DNA from: CAZLKN01 sp964560135
GTDB lineage: Bacteria > Actinomycetota > JAICYB01
DNA length: 63,307 nt
Assembly: GCA_964560135.1 (NCBI GenBank)
Contig: CAZLKN010000011.1
Location: 1 to 63,307 of the forward strand
Reading direction: 5' to 3'
Both the position numbers and the translations under genes were made by a program. A model generated the notes under the pieces. That model ran no database searches. It was not told where the DNA came from and saw only the letters and a program-made list of their open reading frames with translations. Positions 1 through 9,531 of this stretch are shown piece by piece (within the stretch, counting starts at the first letter, position 1; every line of letters starts with the position of its first letter).

Positions 1-422
1 CGCCACGTGCGCTCGCGCTTGCGGCGCGAGCGCACGCGCTTGTCTTCGAGGCGTCGCTCCTTGGCCGATCGCGACGGTCGGGTCTTACGGCGCGGGGGCG
101 GGTCGGGCCGCAGCGCCTCGGCAAGGAGGTCGCGCAGGCGGTCGGCGGCCAGTGCCCGGTTACGGCCCTGCGTCCGCTCGTCGTCGGCCACGATCCGCAG
201 CCGGCCCTCGGCGTCGATGCGCGAGGAGAGCTTGCGCATGATCCGCGCCCGCTGACGGGGGCCGAGCGAAGGCGACCCGGCCACGTCGAACATCAGCTCC
301 ACGCGGGTGTCGCGGCGATTGACGTTCTGCCCGCCCGGCCCCCCGCTGCGCGAGAAGCGGAACCGCAGCTCTCCGGCGGGGATCGTGAGCCCGCGGTTCA
401 CGCGGATCGGGTCGACGCTCAT
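1..422 (-). CDS. arfB: Peptidyl-tRNA hydrolase ArfB (ICT1/YaeJ family), 3' end cut by window edge
   Basis: Rescues stalled ribosomes by hydrolysing peptidyl-tRNA. The minus frame opens with ATG at 422 and runs without a stop to base 1 (140 codons). The release-factor-like core is visible: a GGPGGQNVN motif near residues 26-34, whose GGQ tripeptide is the catalytic motif of class I release factors, followed by an RRDTRVEL segment. The carboxyl end is a basic Lys/Arg-rich tail, which in ArfB inserts into the ribosomal mRNA channel. ArfB proteins are usually about 140 residues, so only a few residues and the stop should lie outside the window. The absence of an RF1/RF2 codon-recognition domain separates it from prfA/prfB. 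The gene lies 20 bp downstream of the oligopeptidase on the same strand and could be its last co-transcribed partner. Confidence 0.9.
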   Translation of the reverse strand, partial: MSVDPIRVNRGLTIPAGELRFRFSRSGGPGGQNVNRRDTRVELMFDVAGSPSLGPRQRARIMRKLSSRIDAEGRLRIVADDERTQGRNRALAADRLRDLLAEALRPDPPPRRKTRPSRSAKERRLEDKRVRSRRKRERTW

Positions 423-442
423 ACCCGAGGATAGTCCGCGGG

Positions 443-2230
443 CTACAGGGCCGAGGCGAGGTCCTCGGCTTCGGACACGAGCCCGTCGAGTGATGCGAGG
501 CCCCGCGCCCAGAACCCGGGATCGGTGATGTCCATACCCACCAGCCCCGCGAGCCGCTCGGGCGAGTCCGACCCTCCGGAGCGCAGCAGCTCCAGGTAGG
601 GCTCGACCATCGATGAGCCGTCCTGCTGGTAGCGGCCGAAGATCGCCAGCGAGAACAGGTACCCGAAGGCGTAGGCGTAGACGTAGCCGGGGACCGACAC
701 GAAGTGCGGGACGTAGCTCCACCAGGTGCGGTATCCGTCGGTGATCTCGACGGCGTCGCCCAGCATGGGGGCCTGCGTCTCGGTCCAGAAGCGGTTGAGG
801 TCGTCGGTGGACAGCTCACCCTGCTCGCGGCGGGCGGTGTGGACCGTGTGCTCGAAGCGGTTCATCGCGACCTGCCGGAAGACGGTGGCGATGGCGTCCT
901 CCAGCCGCCCCGCGACGAGCTCCAGGCGGCGACGCGGGTCGGCCTCGGCCTCCAGCAGTCTCCGGAACGTCAGCGCCTCGCCGAACACCGACGCCGTTTC
1001 CGCGAGCGTCAGTGGAACGGAGGCGTTGTACAGCCCGTGGCGCTCGCCGGCCAGCGCGCCGTGAAGTGCGTGACCGAGCTCGTGGGCGAGCGTGAGCACC
1101 GAGCGCCGCTCGCCGGTATAGGTCATGAAGACGTAGGGGTGCAGCCCGGGGATCGTGGTCGCACAGTAGGCACCGGGGGCCTTGTTCGCGCCCGGCGCGG
1201 CATCGATCCAGGACCGCTCGAAGAAGTCGCCGATGATGCGGCCGGCGGTCGGCGAGAAGTCCTCGTAGGCGCCGCGGACCAGTGCCTCCGCGTCCGGCCA
1301 GGGCAACGCCTCCGCGGTATCGGCCAGCGGAGCCATGCGGTCGTAGTCGGCCAGCCGGTCGAGGCCGAGCAGCTTCGCCTTGAGACGGTAGTAGCGCTGC
1401 GGGATGTCGTAGCGATCCACGACGGCGTCCACGAGGGCGTCCACCGACTCGTCGGACGCCTCGTTGGCCAGGTTCCTCGAGGTCAGCCACGTCGGATAGG
1501 ACCGCAGCCGGTCGGCCGTGTGCTTCTCCAGCAGGATCGTGTTGAAGACGAACGTGCGCTGCTGGATGGTGGAGGACAGCGCCTCCGTGAGCCCATGCGC
1601 GGCGGCCCGCCGCATCTCGCGCTCCGGACGCTGCAAGCGCGACAGCGCCTGCTCGAGGCCGACGCGCTCGCCGTCCACGGTGATCCGCGTCGCGGCGTTG
1701 AGCTCGGTGAAGAAGCGGGACCAGGCCGATCCCCCGACGACCCCCAGCTCGGACATCACCCGCTCCTCGGGTTCGCTGAGACGGTGCGGCCGGTACCGGC
1801 GCACTCGCGCCAGGTGGTGCCGGTAGCTCTCGAGGGCCGGGTCGGCGAGCAGCTCCTCCGCTCGGTCGTCGTCGACCGCCGTCCATTCCAGGTCGAAGAA
1901 CAGCCCCTCGGCCTCCGCGCGCGCGGACTGCTCGCGGATGCGCTGCAGGAAGGCCCCACGGACGGCGTCGGCGGTGTCGGTGGTGAACATCAGATGCGCG
2001 TAGCTGATGAGTCTCGACAGGGCCGATGACAGCCGCTCACCTTCGGCGGCGGCCTCGGCGAGCGCGGGGGCGTCGAGTTCGGCCACCCGGCCGCGGTACC
2101 GCTCGCGGAAGGCCTCCAGCCCCGCCCAGAACCCGTCGAGGTCCGCGGTGATCCGCGGATCGTCGGTGCCCGCGTACAGATCTGAGAGGTCCCAGGTGAC
2201 CGCTTCGGCCCCCGTGATCGTCGTAGCCAT
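443..2230 (-). CDS. pepF: M3 family oligoendopeptidase (PepF-like)
   Basis: Zinc oligopeptidase that degrades short peptides in the cytoplasm (family knowledge). Protein of 595 residues from ATG 2230, a typical PepF length. The gluzincin motif HELGH is at residues 383-387, with a downstream helix (LAETASVFGE) supplying the third zinc ligand Glu as in M3 peptidases. No signal peptide. The start ATG overlaps the stop of the upstream E1 gene by one base (TGATG), implying translational coupling; a GTG at 2233 would add one residue. The pairing with a ketoacid dehydrogenase suggests peptide and branched-chain amino-acid breakdown in one transcript, but that is inference. Confidence 0.92.
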   Translation of the reverse strand: MATTITGAEAVTWDLSDLYAGTDDPRITADLDGFWAGLEAFRERYRGRVAELDAPALAEAAAEGERLSSALSRLISYAHLMFTTDTADAVRGAFLQRIREQSARAEAEGLFFDLEWTAVDDDRAEELLADPALESYRHHLARVRRYRPHRLSEPEERVMSELGVVGGSAWSRFFTELNAATRITVDGERVGLEQALSRLQRPEREMRRAAAHGLTEALSSTIQQRTFVFNTILLEKHTADRLRSYPTWLTSRNLANEASDESVDALVDAVVDRYDIPQRYYRLKAKLLGLDRLADYDRMAPLADTAEALPWPDAEALVRGAYEDFSPTAGRIIGDFFERSWIDAAPGANKAPGAYCATTIPGLHPYVFMTYTGERRSVLTLAHELGHALHGALAGERHGLYNASVPLTLAETASVFGEALTFRRLLEAEADPRRRLELVAGRLEDAIATVFRQVAMNRFEHTVHTARREQGELSTDDLNRFWTETQAPMLGDAVEITDGYRTWWSYVPHFVSVPGYVYAYAFGYLFSLAIFGRYQQDGSSMVEPYLELLRSGGSDSPERLAGLVGMDITDPGFWARGLASLDGLVSEAEDLASAL

Positions 2231-4335
2231 CACAGTTCCACGATCTCACGGAGGGCGCGCTCGACGTCGGCGACCTGCGGCAGGATCGCGTCCTCGAGTG
2301 TCGGTTCGTAGGCCACGTGGCAGTCCTTGGCCCCCACCCGCTTCACCGGCGCGTCGAGGTCCCAGAAGCACTCGTCGGTGATCCAGGCCGCGACCTCGGC
2401 ACCGAAACCGCACGTGAGGTTGTCCTCGTGGAGCACGAGCACGCGGCTCGTCCTGGCCACCGACTCGGCGACGATCTCCCGGTCCCAGGGAACGAGCGAG
2501 CGCAGGTCGACGATCTCCACCGACACGTCCTCATCCTCTTTCTGGAGATTCCGTGCGGCCTGCACGGCTCGTTGGACGGTGGCGCCGTAGGTCACGACGG
2601 TGACATCCTCGCCGCGGGTCACATACCGGCCCTTGCCGAAAGGCACCACGTGCTCGGCGGGCGGGAAGGGATCCCGGTTGTACATCTGCCGGTACAGGTG
2701 TTTGTGCTCCAGGAACAGCACCGGGTCCTCGGCTTGAAAGGAGGCGCGGAGCAGCCCCGCGGCGTCCGCGGCCCGCGACGGGAACGCGATGAGCAGCCCC
2801 GGAACGTGGGCGAAGATCGACTCCCCGCACTGCGAGTGCCAGATCGACCCGCCCTGGAGGTAGCCGCCGATCGCCACACGGACCACCATCGGTGCGGCGA
2901 ACGCGCCGTTGGACCGCCACCGCACGGTCGCCGCCTCCGTCTTGATCTGCGTCATGGCCGGCCAGATGTAGTCGAAGAACTGGATCTCCGGACACGGACG
3001 CAGGCCGCGCATCCCCATGCCCACGGCCCGGCCGATGATGTTCGCCTCCGCCAGGGGCGTGTTGAAGCACCGGCCCTGGCCGAAGGTGCGCTGGATGCCG
3101 TGGGTGATGCCGAAGACCCCGCCCTTGCCCGGGACCTTCTCGAGGAGGTCGTCGTCGGGCGCGTCGGCGACGTCCTCGCCGAATACCCGGATGCGCTCGT
3201 CGGCCTCCATCTGCTCGTGCAGCGTCCGCCGGATCGCCTCACCCATCGTCACCACGTCGTCGTCGCCCTCCGCGGAGAGCTCGGAGAGCTCGTTGTCCTC
3301 GGGGAGCGGACCGGTTACGTGGTCGAGCACCGTCGCCGGGTCGGGACGGGCCGCGGCGAGCGCCTCCTTGGCCGCCTCGCCCACCGCTTTCTTCGTCTCG
3401 GCCCGGATCTCCTCGGCCTGCTCCTCGGTGAGGACCCCACCCACAACGAGCTCCTTCTGGAGCTGGTCGATGGGGTCGTACTCCTGCTCCTCGGCGAGCT
3501 CCTCGGGGGTCCGGTACTTGCGCTGGTCGTCGGAGAGCGAATGCGAGTACGGACGGGTGACGATCGCGTGGATGAGTCCGGGGCCTTCACCGGCGCGGAC
3601 ACGCTCGATGGCCCGCTTGCCCTTGCGGCGGACCTCGAAGTAGTCACGGCCGTCCACCTTGTGGATCGCGAGCCCCCGGAAACCGCGCACCAACTCGTGG
3701 ACGGGCGCCGGCTGCTGGTCGTCGGTGGGCACGGAGATGGCGTAGCCGTTGTCGGCCACCACGTACAGGACGGGGAGGTGCAGGGTGCAAGCCGTGTTCA
3801 GGCTCTCCCAGAACTCGCCCTCCGAGCAGGCGCCCTCGCCGAGCGAGACGTAGGTCAGCTCGTCGCCGTGCGCCTCGCATCCCGGGAGATCCTTACGACG
3901 GACGATGTAGCGTCCCGCCTCGGCGCAGCCGACCGCGGGAACGCACTGGCTCCCGGTGGCGCTCGACTGGGTGGCGACGTTCACGTCCTCGAATCCCCAG
4001 TGGCAGGGCATCTGGCGGCCGCCGGAGGCCGGGTCCTCGGACGACCCCACGGCCTGCAGGAGCAGGTCCGTCGCCGACACGCCGAGTCCGAGCATCAGAG
4101 CCCGGTCGCGGTAGTAGGGGAAGAACCAGTCGTAGCCGGGGCGCAGGTCGCGCGCGAGGCCCAGGAGAAGCGCCTCGTGTCCGGCCCCCGAGATCTGGAA
4201 GAACACCTTCGACTGCTGACGGAGGGTGATCTCGCGGTCGTCGATCGCGCGCGACACGCACGCCAGACGGAAATCCTCGATCGCTTCCTGCGCCGATACC
4301 CCCCGGTGCTTCCCGACCCGCTCCCTGGTCTCCAA
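2230..4335 (-). CDS. 2-oxoacid dehydrogenase E1, alpha and beta subunits fused
   Basis: Thiamine-diphosphate-dependent E1 of a 2-oxoacid dehydrogenase complex, most like branched-chain or acetoin/pyruvate types. The 701-residue chain joins an alpha half (about 1-355) to a beta half (about 365-701) that are normally separate proteins. In the alpha half a ThDP/Mg motif begins with GEG and ends with DNGYAISV; in the beta half GEDVAD and the EIQFFDYIWPA region resemble E1-beta. A short acidic/Ala-rich linker joins them. Start is TTG at 4335, chosen because a GAGGAGG ribosome site sits about 8 bases upstream. No E2 or E3 gene is in the window. Substrate cannot be fixed from sequence; branched-chain 2-oxoacids are plausible given the nearby Liv-type operon. 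Confidence 0.85.
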   Translation of the reverse strand: METRERVGKHRGVSAQEAIEDFRLACVSRAIDDREITLRQQSKVFFQISGAGHEALLLGLARDLRPGYDWFFPYYRDRALMLGLGVSATDLLLQAVGSSEDPASGGRQMPCHWGFEDVNVATQSSATGSQCVPAVGCAEAGRYIVRRKDLPGCEAHGDELTYVSLGEGACSEGEFWESLNTACTLHLPVLYVVADNGYAISVPTDDQQPAPVHELVRGFRGLAIHKVDGRDYFEVRRKGKRAIERVRAGEGPGLIHAIVTRPYSHSLSDDQRKYRTPEELAEEQEYDPIDQLQKELVVGGVLTEEQAEEIRAETKKAVGEAAKEALAAARPDPATVLDHVTGPLPEDNELSELSAEGDDDVVTMGEAIRRTLHEQMEADERIRVFGEDVADAPDDDLLEKVPGKGGVFGITHGIQRTFGQGRCFNTPLAEANIIGRAVGMGMRGLRPCPEIQFFDYIWPAMTQIKTEAATVRWRSNGAFAAPMVVRVAIGGYLQGGSIWHSQCGESIFAHVPGLLIAFPSRAADAAGLLRASFQAEDPVLFLEHKHLYRQMYNRDPFPPAEHVVPFGKGRYVTRGEDVTVVTYGATVQRAVQAARNLQKEDEDVSVEIVDLRSLVPWDREIVAESVARTSRVLVLHEDNLTCGFGAEVAAWITDECFWDLDAPVKRVGAKDCHVAYEPTLEDAILPQVADVERALREIVEL

Positions 4336-4632
4336 ACCGAGCGCCTCCTCTCCCCGATCCCCTGTCCCCTCAGCCTAACCAAGGGGGCCGGGGACGGGGG
4401 AGGTCGTCCCCGGGGCGGTGAGCGCGCCTCCGGTCGCTCGCGATACGATCGTCCTCGCCTGCTCCGCGTGGCCCGGCCACGCGGCCGGCCGAGGGACGGA
4501 TCCGAGGTCGTCCCGTCACGTCGTCAGCAGCTCGCCGGAGCGTCGATGGCGAGGTCACGTCCCCTCCAGCATCGACCATCGGGGGCGGATCGCGCCGGGT
4601 TGCCGGCACGAGAGAAGGTGGTCTGTCCATCC
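4336..4632. other. Divergent intergenic region between E1 and the Liv-type operon
   Basis: 297 bp with no convincing gene. It holds two inverted repeats: CCGGGGAC at 4388-4395 with GTCCCCGG at 4406-4413, and an 8-bp-stem palindrome GCGTGGCC/GGCCACGC at 4466-4482. Promoters for both flanking genes must lie here, but no clear -35/-10 pair stands out in the high-GC sequence. The hairpins could be attenuator or operator elements; no proof. Confidence 0.4.
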
Positions 4633-6216
4633 ATGCGAACGCCGGATCGTCCACGGAGCCGCGCCGTCACCCTGGTCGCCGCGCTGGCGCTCGTCGCGGC
4701 ATCCTGCAGCAGCCCGGAAGGAGCCGGACCGGCCGCCCAGCGGGGTCCCGAAGCCGACCGTACCCGGCTCGACGACGCAACCGCCGGCGCCGGCGGAACC
4801 CCGGGGGACCCGGCCGGCGCACGCAACGACACACCGGCCCCCGGGCGGGCCCGGCGCGACCCGGCGGCCGCCGGGTCCGGGAGTGCCACCCTCGGAGCCT
4901 CGAGCGCCGGCGGGGCAGATCCGGTGATCGGCGTGAGCGAGGACAGCATCGAGCTCGTCTACTACTGGAAGGGTGACCAGACCCGCTCGAGCCCGTTCCT
5001 GCGTGGCACGGGCACCGAGTCCAACGTCGACGAGGCCGAGGCCTTCCGGGTCCTCGTCGAGTACATCAACCGCAACTCCGGGACCGGTGCCACCTTCATG
5101 GGATTCCCCTTCGATCTCCACGGACGAACGATCGAGGGCACCGTGGTGGAGGCCGGCTCCGGACCCGAGGACAACACCGCCGCCGCGGAGCACATCGCCA
5201 AGGAACTGCGACCGTTCGCCGCGGTGGCCGCCCACGGTTCGGTGTCCGCCTACGCCTGCCGGTTGCTCGCGGCCAACGGCGTCTTCAATCTCGCCACCTA
5301 CGACCTCGACTTCGACCTCTACGAGCGCACGAACGGGTACTGCCTGCCCGCATCGGCGTCCTTCGACGCACAGGTGGATGTGATGGAGCGCTACCTCGCC
5401 GATCGCGTGATCCGGGCGCCCTACCGCGGTGCCACCTCCGAGCAGCCGCGGCGGATCGGCGTCGTGTGGTCCGAGCACCCGGGCCTCGTGGACTCGATGC
5501 CGAAGGTCGTCGACCGGCTGAAACGGGCCGGCGTTCCGGTGGCCGCCACGGCCACGGTGTCGGCCTCGCTGACCTCGGCGCAGCAGCAGGCCCCCAACGT
5601 GGTGGCCCGGTTCCGCTCTGAGGGAGTGAACACCGTGGTGATGCCCGACGCCGGGACGCCGATGTCGTTCACGCAGGCCGCGGAGTCCCAGGGCTACCGG
5701 CCCGACTACGCGATCTGGCCCTGCTCCGGTCAGGACGTCGCCGCGATGGTGCGCCTGTTCAATCCCGAGCAGTGGCGCCGGGCCACGGGCCTCACCTGCT
5801 TCGATCCGGTGTTCCGGGTGGACCTCACCCTGGACGACGATGCCCGCCGTACGGAATGGTACCGGCAGTACCGCAGCGTGAAGGACGACGATCCACCGGC
5901 CCCCACGCCGTTCGTCTACGCCGGCCTGCTCCCGTTGCTGATCGGGGTGACCGGAGCCGGACCCGATCTCACCCCGGAGACATTCCGCGCGGCGTTGGCC
6001 GAGCACGGGACGTACCGCTACGACGCCACCTCCGGACGAACCACCGACCGGACACGGATGCTGCTCACCCCCTCGTCGCCGGACCGGTCGGTGATCGGAG
6101 ACTTCACCGTGCTGCGCTGGTCGCCGTCCACCCGTCGCAGGGGTAACGCACTCACGGGGTCCTACACCTATCCGGAGGAAGGTCGGCGGTACGCCCGCGA
6201 CCATGCCTTCCGCTGA
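4633..6216 (+). CDS. Liv-type ABC transporter substrate-binding lipoprotein
   Basis: Extracytoplasmic receptor of an ABC importer. 527 residues from ATG 4633; the frame is open far upstream, but this ATG starts a signal peptide with a lipobox (VAASC, Cys about 25), so it is the supported start. After a long Pro/Gly/Ala/Arg-rich linker (about 26-95) comes a type I periplasmic-binding fold beginning VIGVSEDSIEL, with features of the LivJ/LivK class. The linker is unusually long and may span a cell-wall layer. First gene of a four-gene operon: its stop overlaps the LivH-LivM start by 14 bases. The ligand is unknown; branched-chain amino acids are only the family default. Confidence 0.85.
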   Translation: MRTPDRPRSRAVTLVAALALVAASCSSPEGAGPAAQRGPEADRTRLDDATAGAGGTPGDPAGARNDTPAPGRARRDPAAAGSGSATLGASSAGGADPVIGVSEDSIELVYYWKGDQTRSSPFLRGTGTESNVDEAEAFRVLVEYINRNSGTGATFMGFPFDLHGRTIEGTVVEAGSGPEDNTAAAEHIAKELRPFAAVAAHGSVSAYACRLLAANGVFNLATYDLDFDLYERTNGYCLPASASFDAQVDVMERYLADRVIRAPYRGATSEQPRRIGVVWSEHPGLVDSMPKVVDRLKRAGVPVAATATVSASLTSAQQQAPNVVARFRSEGVNTVVMPDAGTPMSFTQAAESQGYRPDYAIWPCSGQDVAAMVRLFNPEQWRRATGLTCFDPVFRVDLTLDDDARRTEWYRQYRSVKDDDPPAPTPFVYAGLLPLLIGVTGAGPDLTPETFRAALAEHGTYRYDATSGRTTDRTRMLLTPSSPDRSVIGDFTVLRWSPSTRRRGNALTGSYTYPEEGRRYARDHAFR

Positions 6217-8209
6217 CCAGACCCGCAGGAGCCTCCCGTGGCTCGCGGCCGCGGGTGCGGTCCTCACACCGACCCTGACCGGGAGGGTCCCTGTGGGCGT
6301 CCTGGTCCTCGGATTGCTGCTGGGCGGGCTCTCGTCGCTGCTCGCGGGGGGCCTCGTCCTCATCTGGCGCGCGCACCGCTTCCTGAATCTCGCCCACGGC
6401 GCGATGGGCCTCGTGGCCGGGGTGCTGGTCGCCGCCCTCGTCGGGGGCGCAGGATGGAACGTCTGGCTCGCGCTCCCCGTCGGTCTGGGAGTCGGCGCCG
6501 GCCTGGGGCTCGTCACCGAGACCGTGCTCATCGGCCGTCTCGGCTGGGCCCCCCGTCCGATCCTGATGGTCGGGAGCCTGGGACTGGCCTACGTGTACGG
6601 AGCGTTCCAGGCGTCCCTGCCCCCGGCGCTCGGCGGACTCCCGCGTTTCGAGATCCCGCTGCCGGTGGGGATCGACATCTTCCCGGTGCACTTCGGCGGC
6701 ACGCACGTCGCCGCCGCGGTCGCGGTGCCGGTGTGTCTCGGGGGCCTCGCGCTGTTCCTGCGCGTGTCCCGTCTCGGGCTGGCGGTGCGGGCGGCGGCAC
6801 AGAACCCGGACCGGGCCCGGAGCCTGGGCGTGCCCGTCCGTGCGGTCTCGATGGTCGTGTGGGGCGTGGCCGGTGCGCTGGCCGCCGTCGGTGGCATCCT
6901 GGCCGTGCCGATCCTCGGCCTGGCGCTGGAGGCCGGGCCCGGAACGACCGTCCTGCTGCTGGCCCTGGCCCCCGCCGTGGTCGCGCGGATGCGAAGCCTG
7001 CCGGCGGCGGTCGCCGCGTCCCTGCTGGTCGGCGCCGCCTATCAGTCCGCCCTGTGGATGACGCCCCGGGCCGGGATCGCCGACGTCGTCGTGCTCGCCG
7101 TCGTGGTGGCCGCCTTCGGGTTGCAGACGCGTGAGGGTCTCCGGCGCCGCGAGGCCGCGGAACGCACGTCCTGGCGGGCCTTCGCGGGGATCCGTCCCCT
7201 GCCCCCGGCGGTGATCTCCCGGACGGGCGTGCGGGTGGCCCGGTGGGCCGGCACGGCCGGGTTCTGGGCGGCGGCGCTCCTCGTGCCGCTGGCCCTCGGC
7301 CCGGCGGACGCCCAGCGCTACGGCGTGGTGGCGATCTTCGCGCTGGCGGCGGTGTCGGTGTGCATCGTGTCCGGCTTCGCGGGACGCCTGTCGTTCGGCC
7401 ACTGGGCCGTCGTCGGAGTGGGGGCGTGGACGGCCGGGGGCCTGGCCGGCCACACCGGATACGAGATGATGCTGCCCGTCGCGGCGGTTGCCGGGGCGGT
7501 GGCCTCGGTGCTGGTCGGCCTCCCGTCCCTGCGGGCCGGTCCGTTCGCCTACGCCGTGACCACGCTGGCGGCTGCCGTCGCGGCCGCCGGGCTGCTCGCC
7601 GCCGACCCGCTCCTGCGTCGGGTGGAGCCCGTCCCGGCTCCCGTGTTCGCCGGCTACCCGTTGGACACGAACACCCTCCACACGGTGTTCGCCGTCGCCG
7701 TCCTCGGTACGGCGGTGTGGCTGGTCCGCCGGATCCGCGCCGGTGGTTTCGGTCGCCGCCTCGTTGCCCTGCGCGACGATGAGACGCTGGCCGCCGCGCA
7801 CGGCGTCCGGCGCGCCACATCGCTGCTCGGCGCCTACGCCGTCTCCGGGGCCTTCGCGGGGGTTGCCGGTGCCCTCTACCTGCACAACCAGCACCTCGTC
7901 CATCCGGAGAGCTTCGCCGCCGAGCGCTCGCTCCTGCTCCTCGGCGCCGTGGTGGTCGGCGGACTCGGTTCGGTCGGAGGCGCCGTGGCGGGTGCGGTGC
8001 TCGTCTACGGCGCGACCCTGTTCCTCCCAGGGGCCTGGACGCTGCTCGGTACCGGCGCCGGGATGCTGGCCGTGCTGCTCCTGCTCCCCGGCGGTCTCGC
8101 GGGCTTGGCCGACCGCACCCTGGGGACGCTGCGGCCCGGCGGCACCTCGCCGGGATCCGTCCGGCCGGACGACCAGGCAACCCTCCAGCCCGTGGAGGCG
8201 GCCGGGTGA
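6203..8209 (+). CDS. LivH-LivM fused branched-chain-type ABC permease
   Basis: Single 668-residue protein carrying both permease subunits of a Liv-type importer. The first half (about 1-310) has the LivH signature RFLNLAHGAMG following an amphipathic lead-in; the second half (about 345-640) has the LivM signature, GFAGRLSFGHWAVVGVGAW. Each half has roughly eight or nine hydrophobic helices, so one chain would form the full translocation pore. These are normally two genes; the second Liv system in this window (61594 onward) keeps them separate. ATG 6203 overlaps the binding-protein stop and its own stop overlaps the next start (GTGA), indicating tight coupling. Confidence 0.88.
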   Translation: MPSADQTRRSLPWLAAAGAVLTPTLTGRVPVGVLVLGLLLGGLSSLLAGGLVLIWRAHRFLNLAHGAMGLVAGVLVAALVGGAGWNVWLALPVGLGVGAGLGLVTETVLIGRLGWAPRPILMVGSLGLAYVYGAFQASLPPALGGLPRFEIPLPVGIDIFPVHFGGTHVAAAVAVPVCLGGLALFLRVSRLGLAVRAAAQNPDRARSLGVPVRAVSMVVWGVAGALAAVGGILAVPILGLALEAGPGTTVLLLALAPAVVARMRSLPAAVAASLLVGAAYQSALWMTPRAGIADVVVLAVVVAAFGLQTREGLRRREAAERTSWRAFAGIRPLPPAVISRTGVRVARWAGTAGFWAAALLVPLALGPADAQRYGVVAIFALAAVSVCIVSGFAGRLSFGHWAVVGVGAWTAGGLAGHTGYEMMLPVAAVAGAVASVLVGLPSLRAGPFAYAVTTLAAAVAAAGLLAADPLLRRVEPVPAPVFAGYPLDTNTLHTVFAVAVLGTAVWLVRRIRAGGFGRRLVALRDDETLAAAHGVRRATSLLGAYAVSGAFAGVAGALYLHNQHLVHPESFAAERSLLLLGAVVVGGLGSVGGAVAGAVLVYGATLFLPGAWTLLGTGAGMLAVLLLLPGGLAGLADRTLGTLRPGGTSPGSVRPDDQATLQPVEAAG

Positions 8210-9531
8210 GCCGTCGCAGCGACACCCGCCGCGCCCGCGCGATCCCGGCGGTCCGCCGCCTCGCGACGGCCGCTCTGCTCGCCGGGACGGTGTCGTGGCC
8301 GGCGCTCCTCGGCGCCGCCGATGCCGTGATCCACCGCACCGGCATGGTGCTGCCCGGTTCCCTATGGGCCGGGCTGGGGATCGCCGCTGCTGCGGCAGTG
8401 GTCGCCCGGGTCGCCGCAGCCGTCCGCGTGGCGCTACGCGCCGCCGGCCTCACCGCGGTCGCCTGCGCACTGGCCACGGGCGTCGGAGGCGAGCCGGTAC
8501 TGCCGGTGGTCTTGCTCGTCGGGATCGTCGCGACCGCGTGGCTGCTCGGCGGCATCCTCGGGCTGTCCGCGTCCGTGGTGCCGACCGGCCTGCGCAGTGC
8601 GGCTCTCGGCTGGACGGCAGCCGCTGCCGCCGCCGGGACGCTCCCGGCGATCCACGTCGCCGCCGTCGCCGGCGACTCGGTGACCTCCGCCGGCTGGTGG
8701 CTGACCGCGTACGCATCGGGAGCGCTCGCCCTCGTCCATCTCGCCCTGGGTTCGGCTCCGCGCGACCGCCGCCACGCCGTGGAACGCGACGCTCCACATC
8801 CGGCCGACGGCACGCTCGTGCGGCTGGAGGCCGTCGACGTGGTGCTGGACGGCGTCCCCGTGGTCCGCAGCGTCGATCTCGCCGTGGACGCCGGCGAGGT
8901 CTGCGTGGTGTGCGGCACCAACGGTGCCGGGAAGACGACGCTGCTCCGCACGATCGCAGGCTTCGTGCATCCCGTGGGGGGAAGCGTCCGGTTCGACGGG
9001 GAGGACGTCTCGGGGCTGGCCCCCGAGGACCTCGCCGGCCTCGGGGTGCTGTACGTGGACGGCTCCCGCCCCGTGTTCGGGGATCTCACGGTGCTCGAGA
9101 ACCTGCGGATCGGCGCGTACCTCACCCACCGCTCCCGGGCCGCATTCGAGGAGGCCACCCTCCATGTGTTCCGGCTCTTCGGCGAGCTGGCGGCACGGCG
9201 GGACGAGCCGGCCGGGACGCTGTCCGGCGGGGAGCAGCGCCTTCTCGCGCTCGCCCAGACGCTGTATGCGCGACCCCGGGTCCTGCTCCTCGACGAGCTC
9301 ACCACCGGCCTCGCCCCGGAGCCGCTGCGGCGCCTCCTCGGTGCGGTCCACGCGCTCGCGCGTGAGGGCACGGCGGTCGTCGTGGTCGAACACAATCTGC
9401 CCACCGCCGCCGCTCTCGGGGGCCGGGTGGTGTTCCTCGACGCCGGTGCGGTGCGGTTCGCGGGCACGGGGGCCGAGCTCGCCGCCCGTGGAGATCTGCT
9501 GCGCCCGGTGTTCCTCGGGGGCCCGCGATGA
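8206..9531 (+). CDS. Membrane domain fused to LivF-like ABC ATPase
   Basis: 441 residues. The N-terminal 185 residues are very hydrophobic and Ala-rich with about five predicted membrane helices and no family I recognise. Residues 203-441 form an ABC ATPase: Walker A GTNGAGKT 237-244, signature LSGGEQ 339-344, Walker B VLLLDE 359-364, and a switch His in VVVVEHNL. It is closest to LivF: the LTVLENL segment follows the Q-loop as in that family. At the Q-loop the usual PEGR or PQ is replaced by VDGSR. Start GTG 8206 overlaps the previous stop; the stop overlaps the next ATG by four bases. The membrane portion may add helices to the LivHM pore or anchor the ATPase; not known. Confidence 0.82.
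   Translation: MSRRSDTRRARAIPAVRRLATAALLAGTVSWPALLGAADAVIHRTGMVLPGSLWAGLGIAAAAAVVARVAAAVRVALRAAGLTAVACALATGVGGEPVLPVVLLVGIVATAWLLGGILGLSASVVPTGLRSAALGWTAAAAAAGTLPAIHVAAVAGDSVTSAGWWLTAYASGALALVHLALGSAPRDRRHAVERDAPHPADGTLVRLEAVDVVLDGVPVVRSVDLAVDAGEVCVVCGTNGAGKTTLLRTIAGFVHPVGGSVRFDGEDVSGLAPEDLAGLGVLYVDGSRPVFGDLTVLENLRIGAYLTHRSRAAFEEATLHVFRLFGELAARRDEPAGTLSGGEQRLLALAQTLYARPRVLLLDELTTGLAPEPLRRLLGAVHALAREGTAVVVVEHNLPTAAALGGRVVFLDAGAVRFAGTGAELAARGDLLRPVFLGGPR

Noticed and set aside
2317..4632. In-frame extension of the first binding lipoprotein to more than 1,200 residues
   Set aside because: It would run antisense through the E1 gene. The ATG at 4633 begins a good lipoprotein signal, so the upstream frame is an artefact of high GC.
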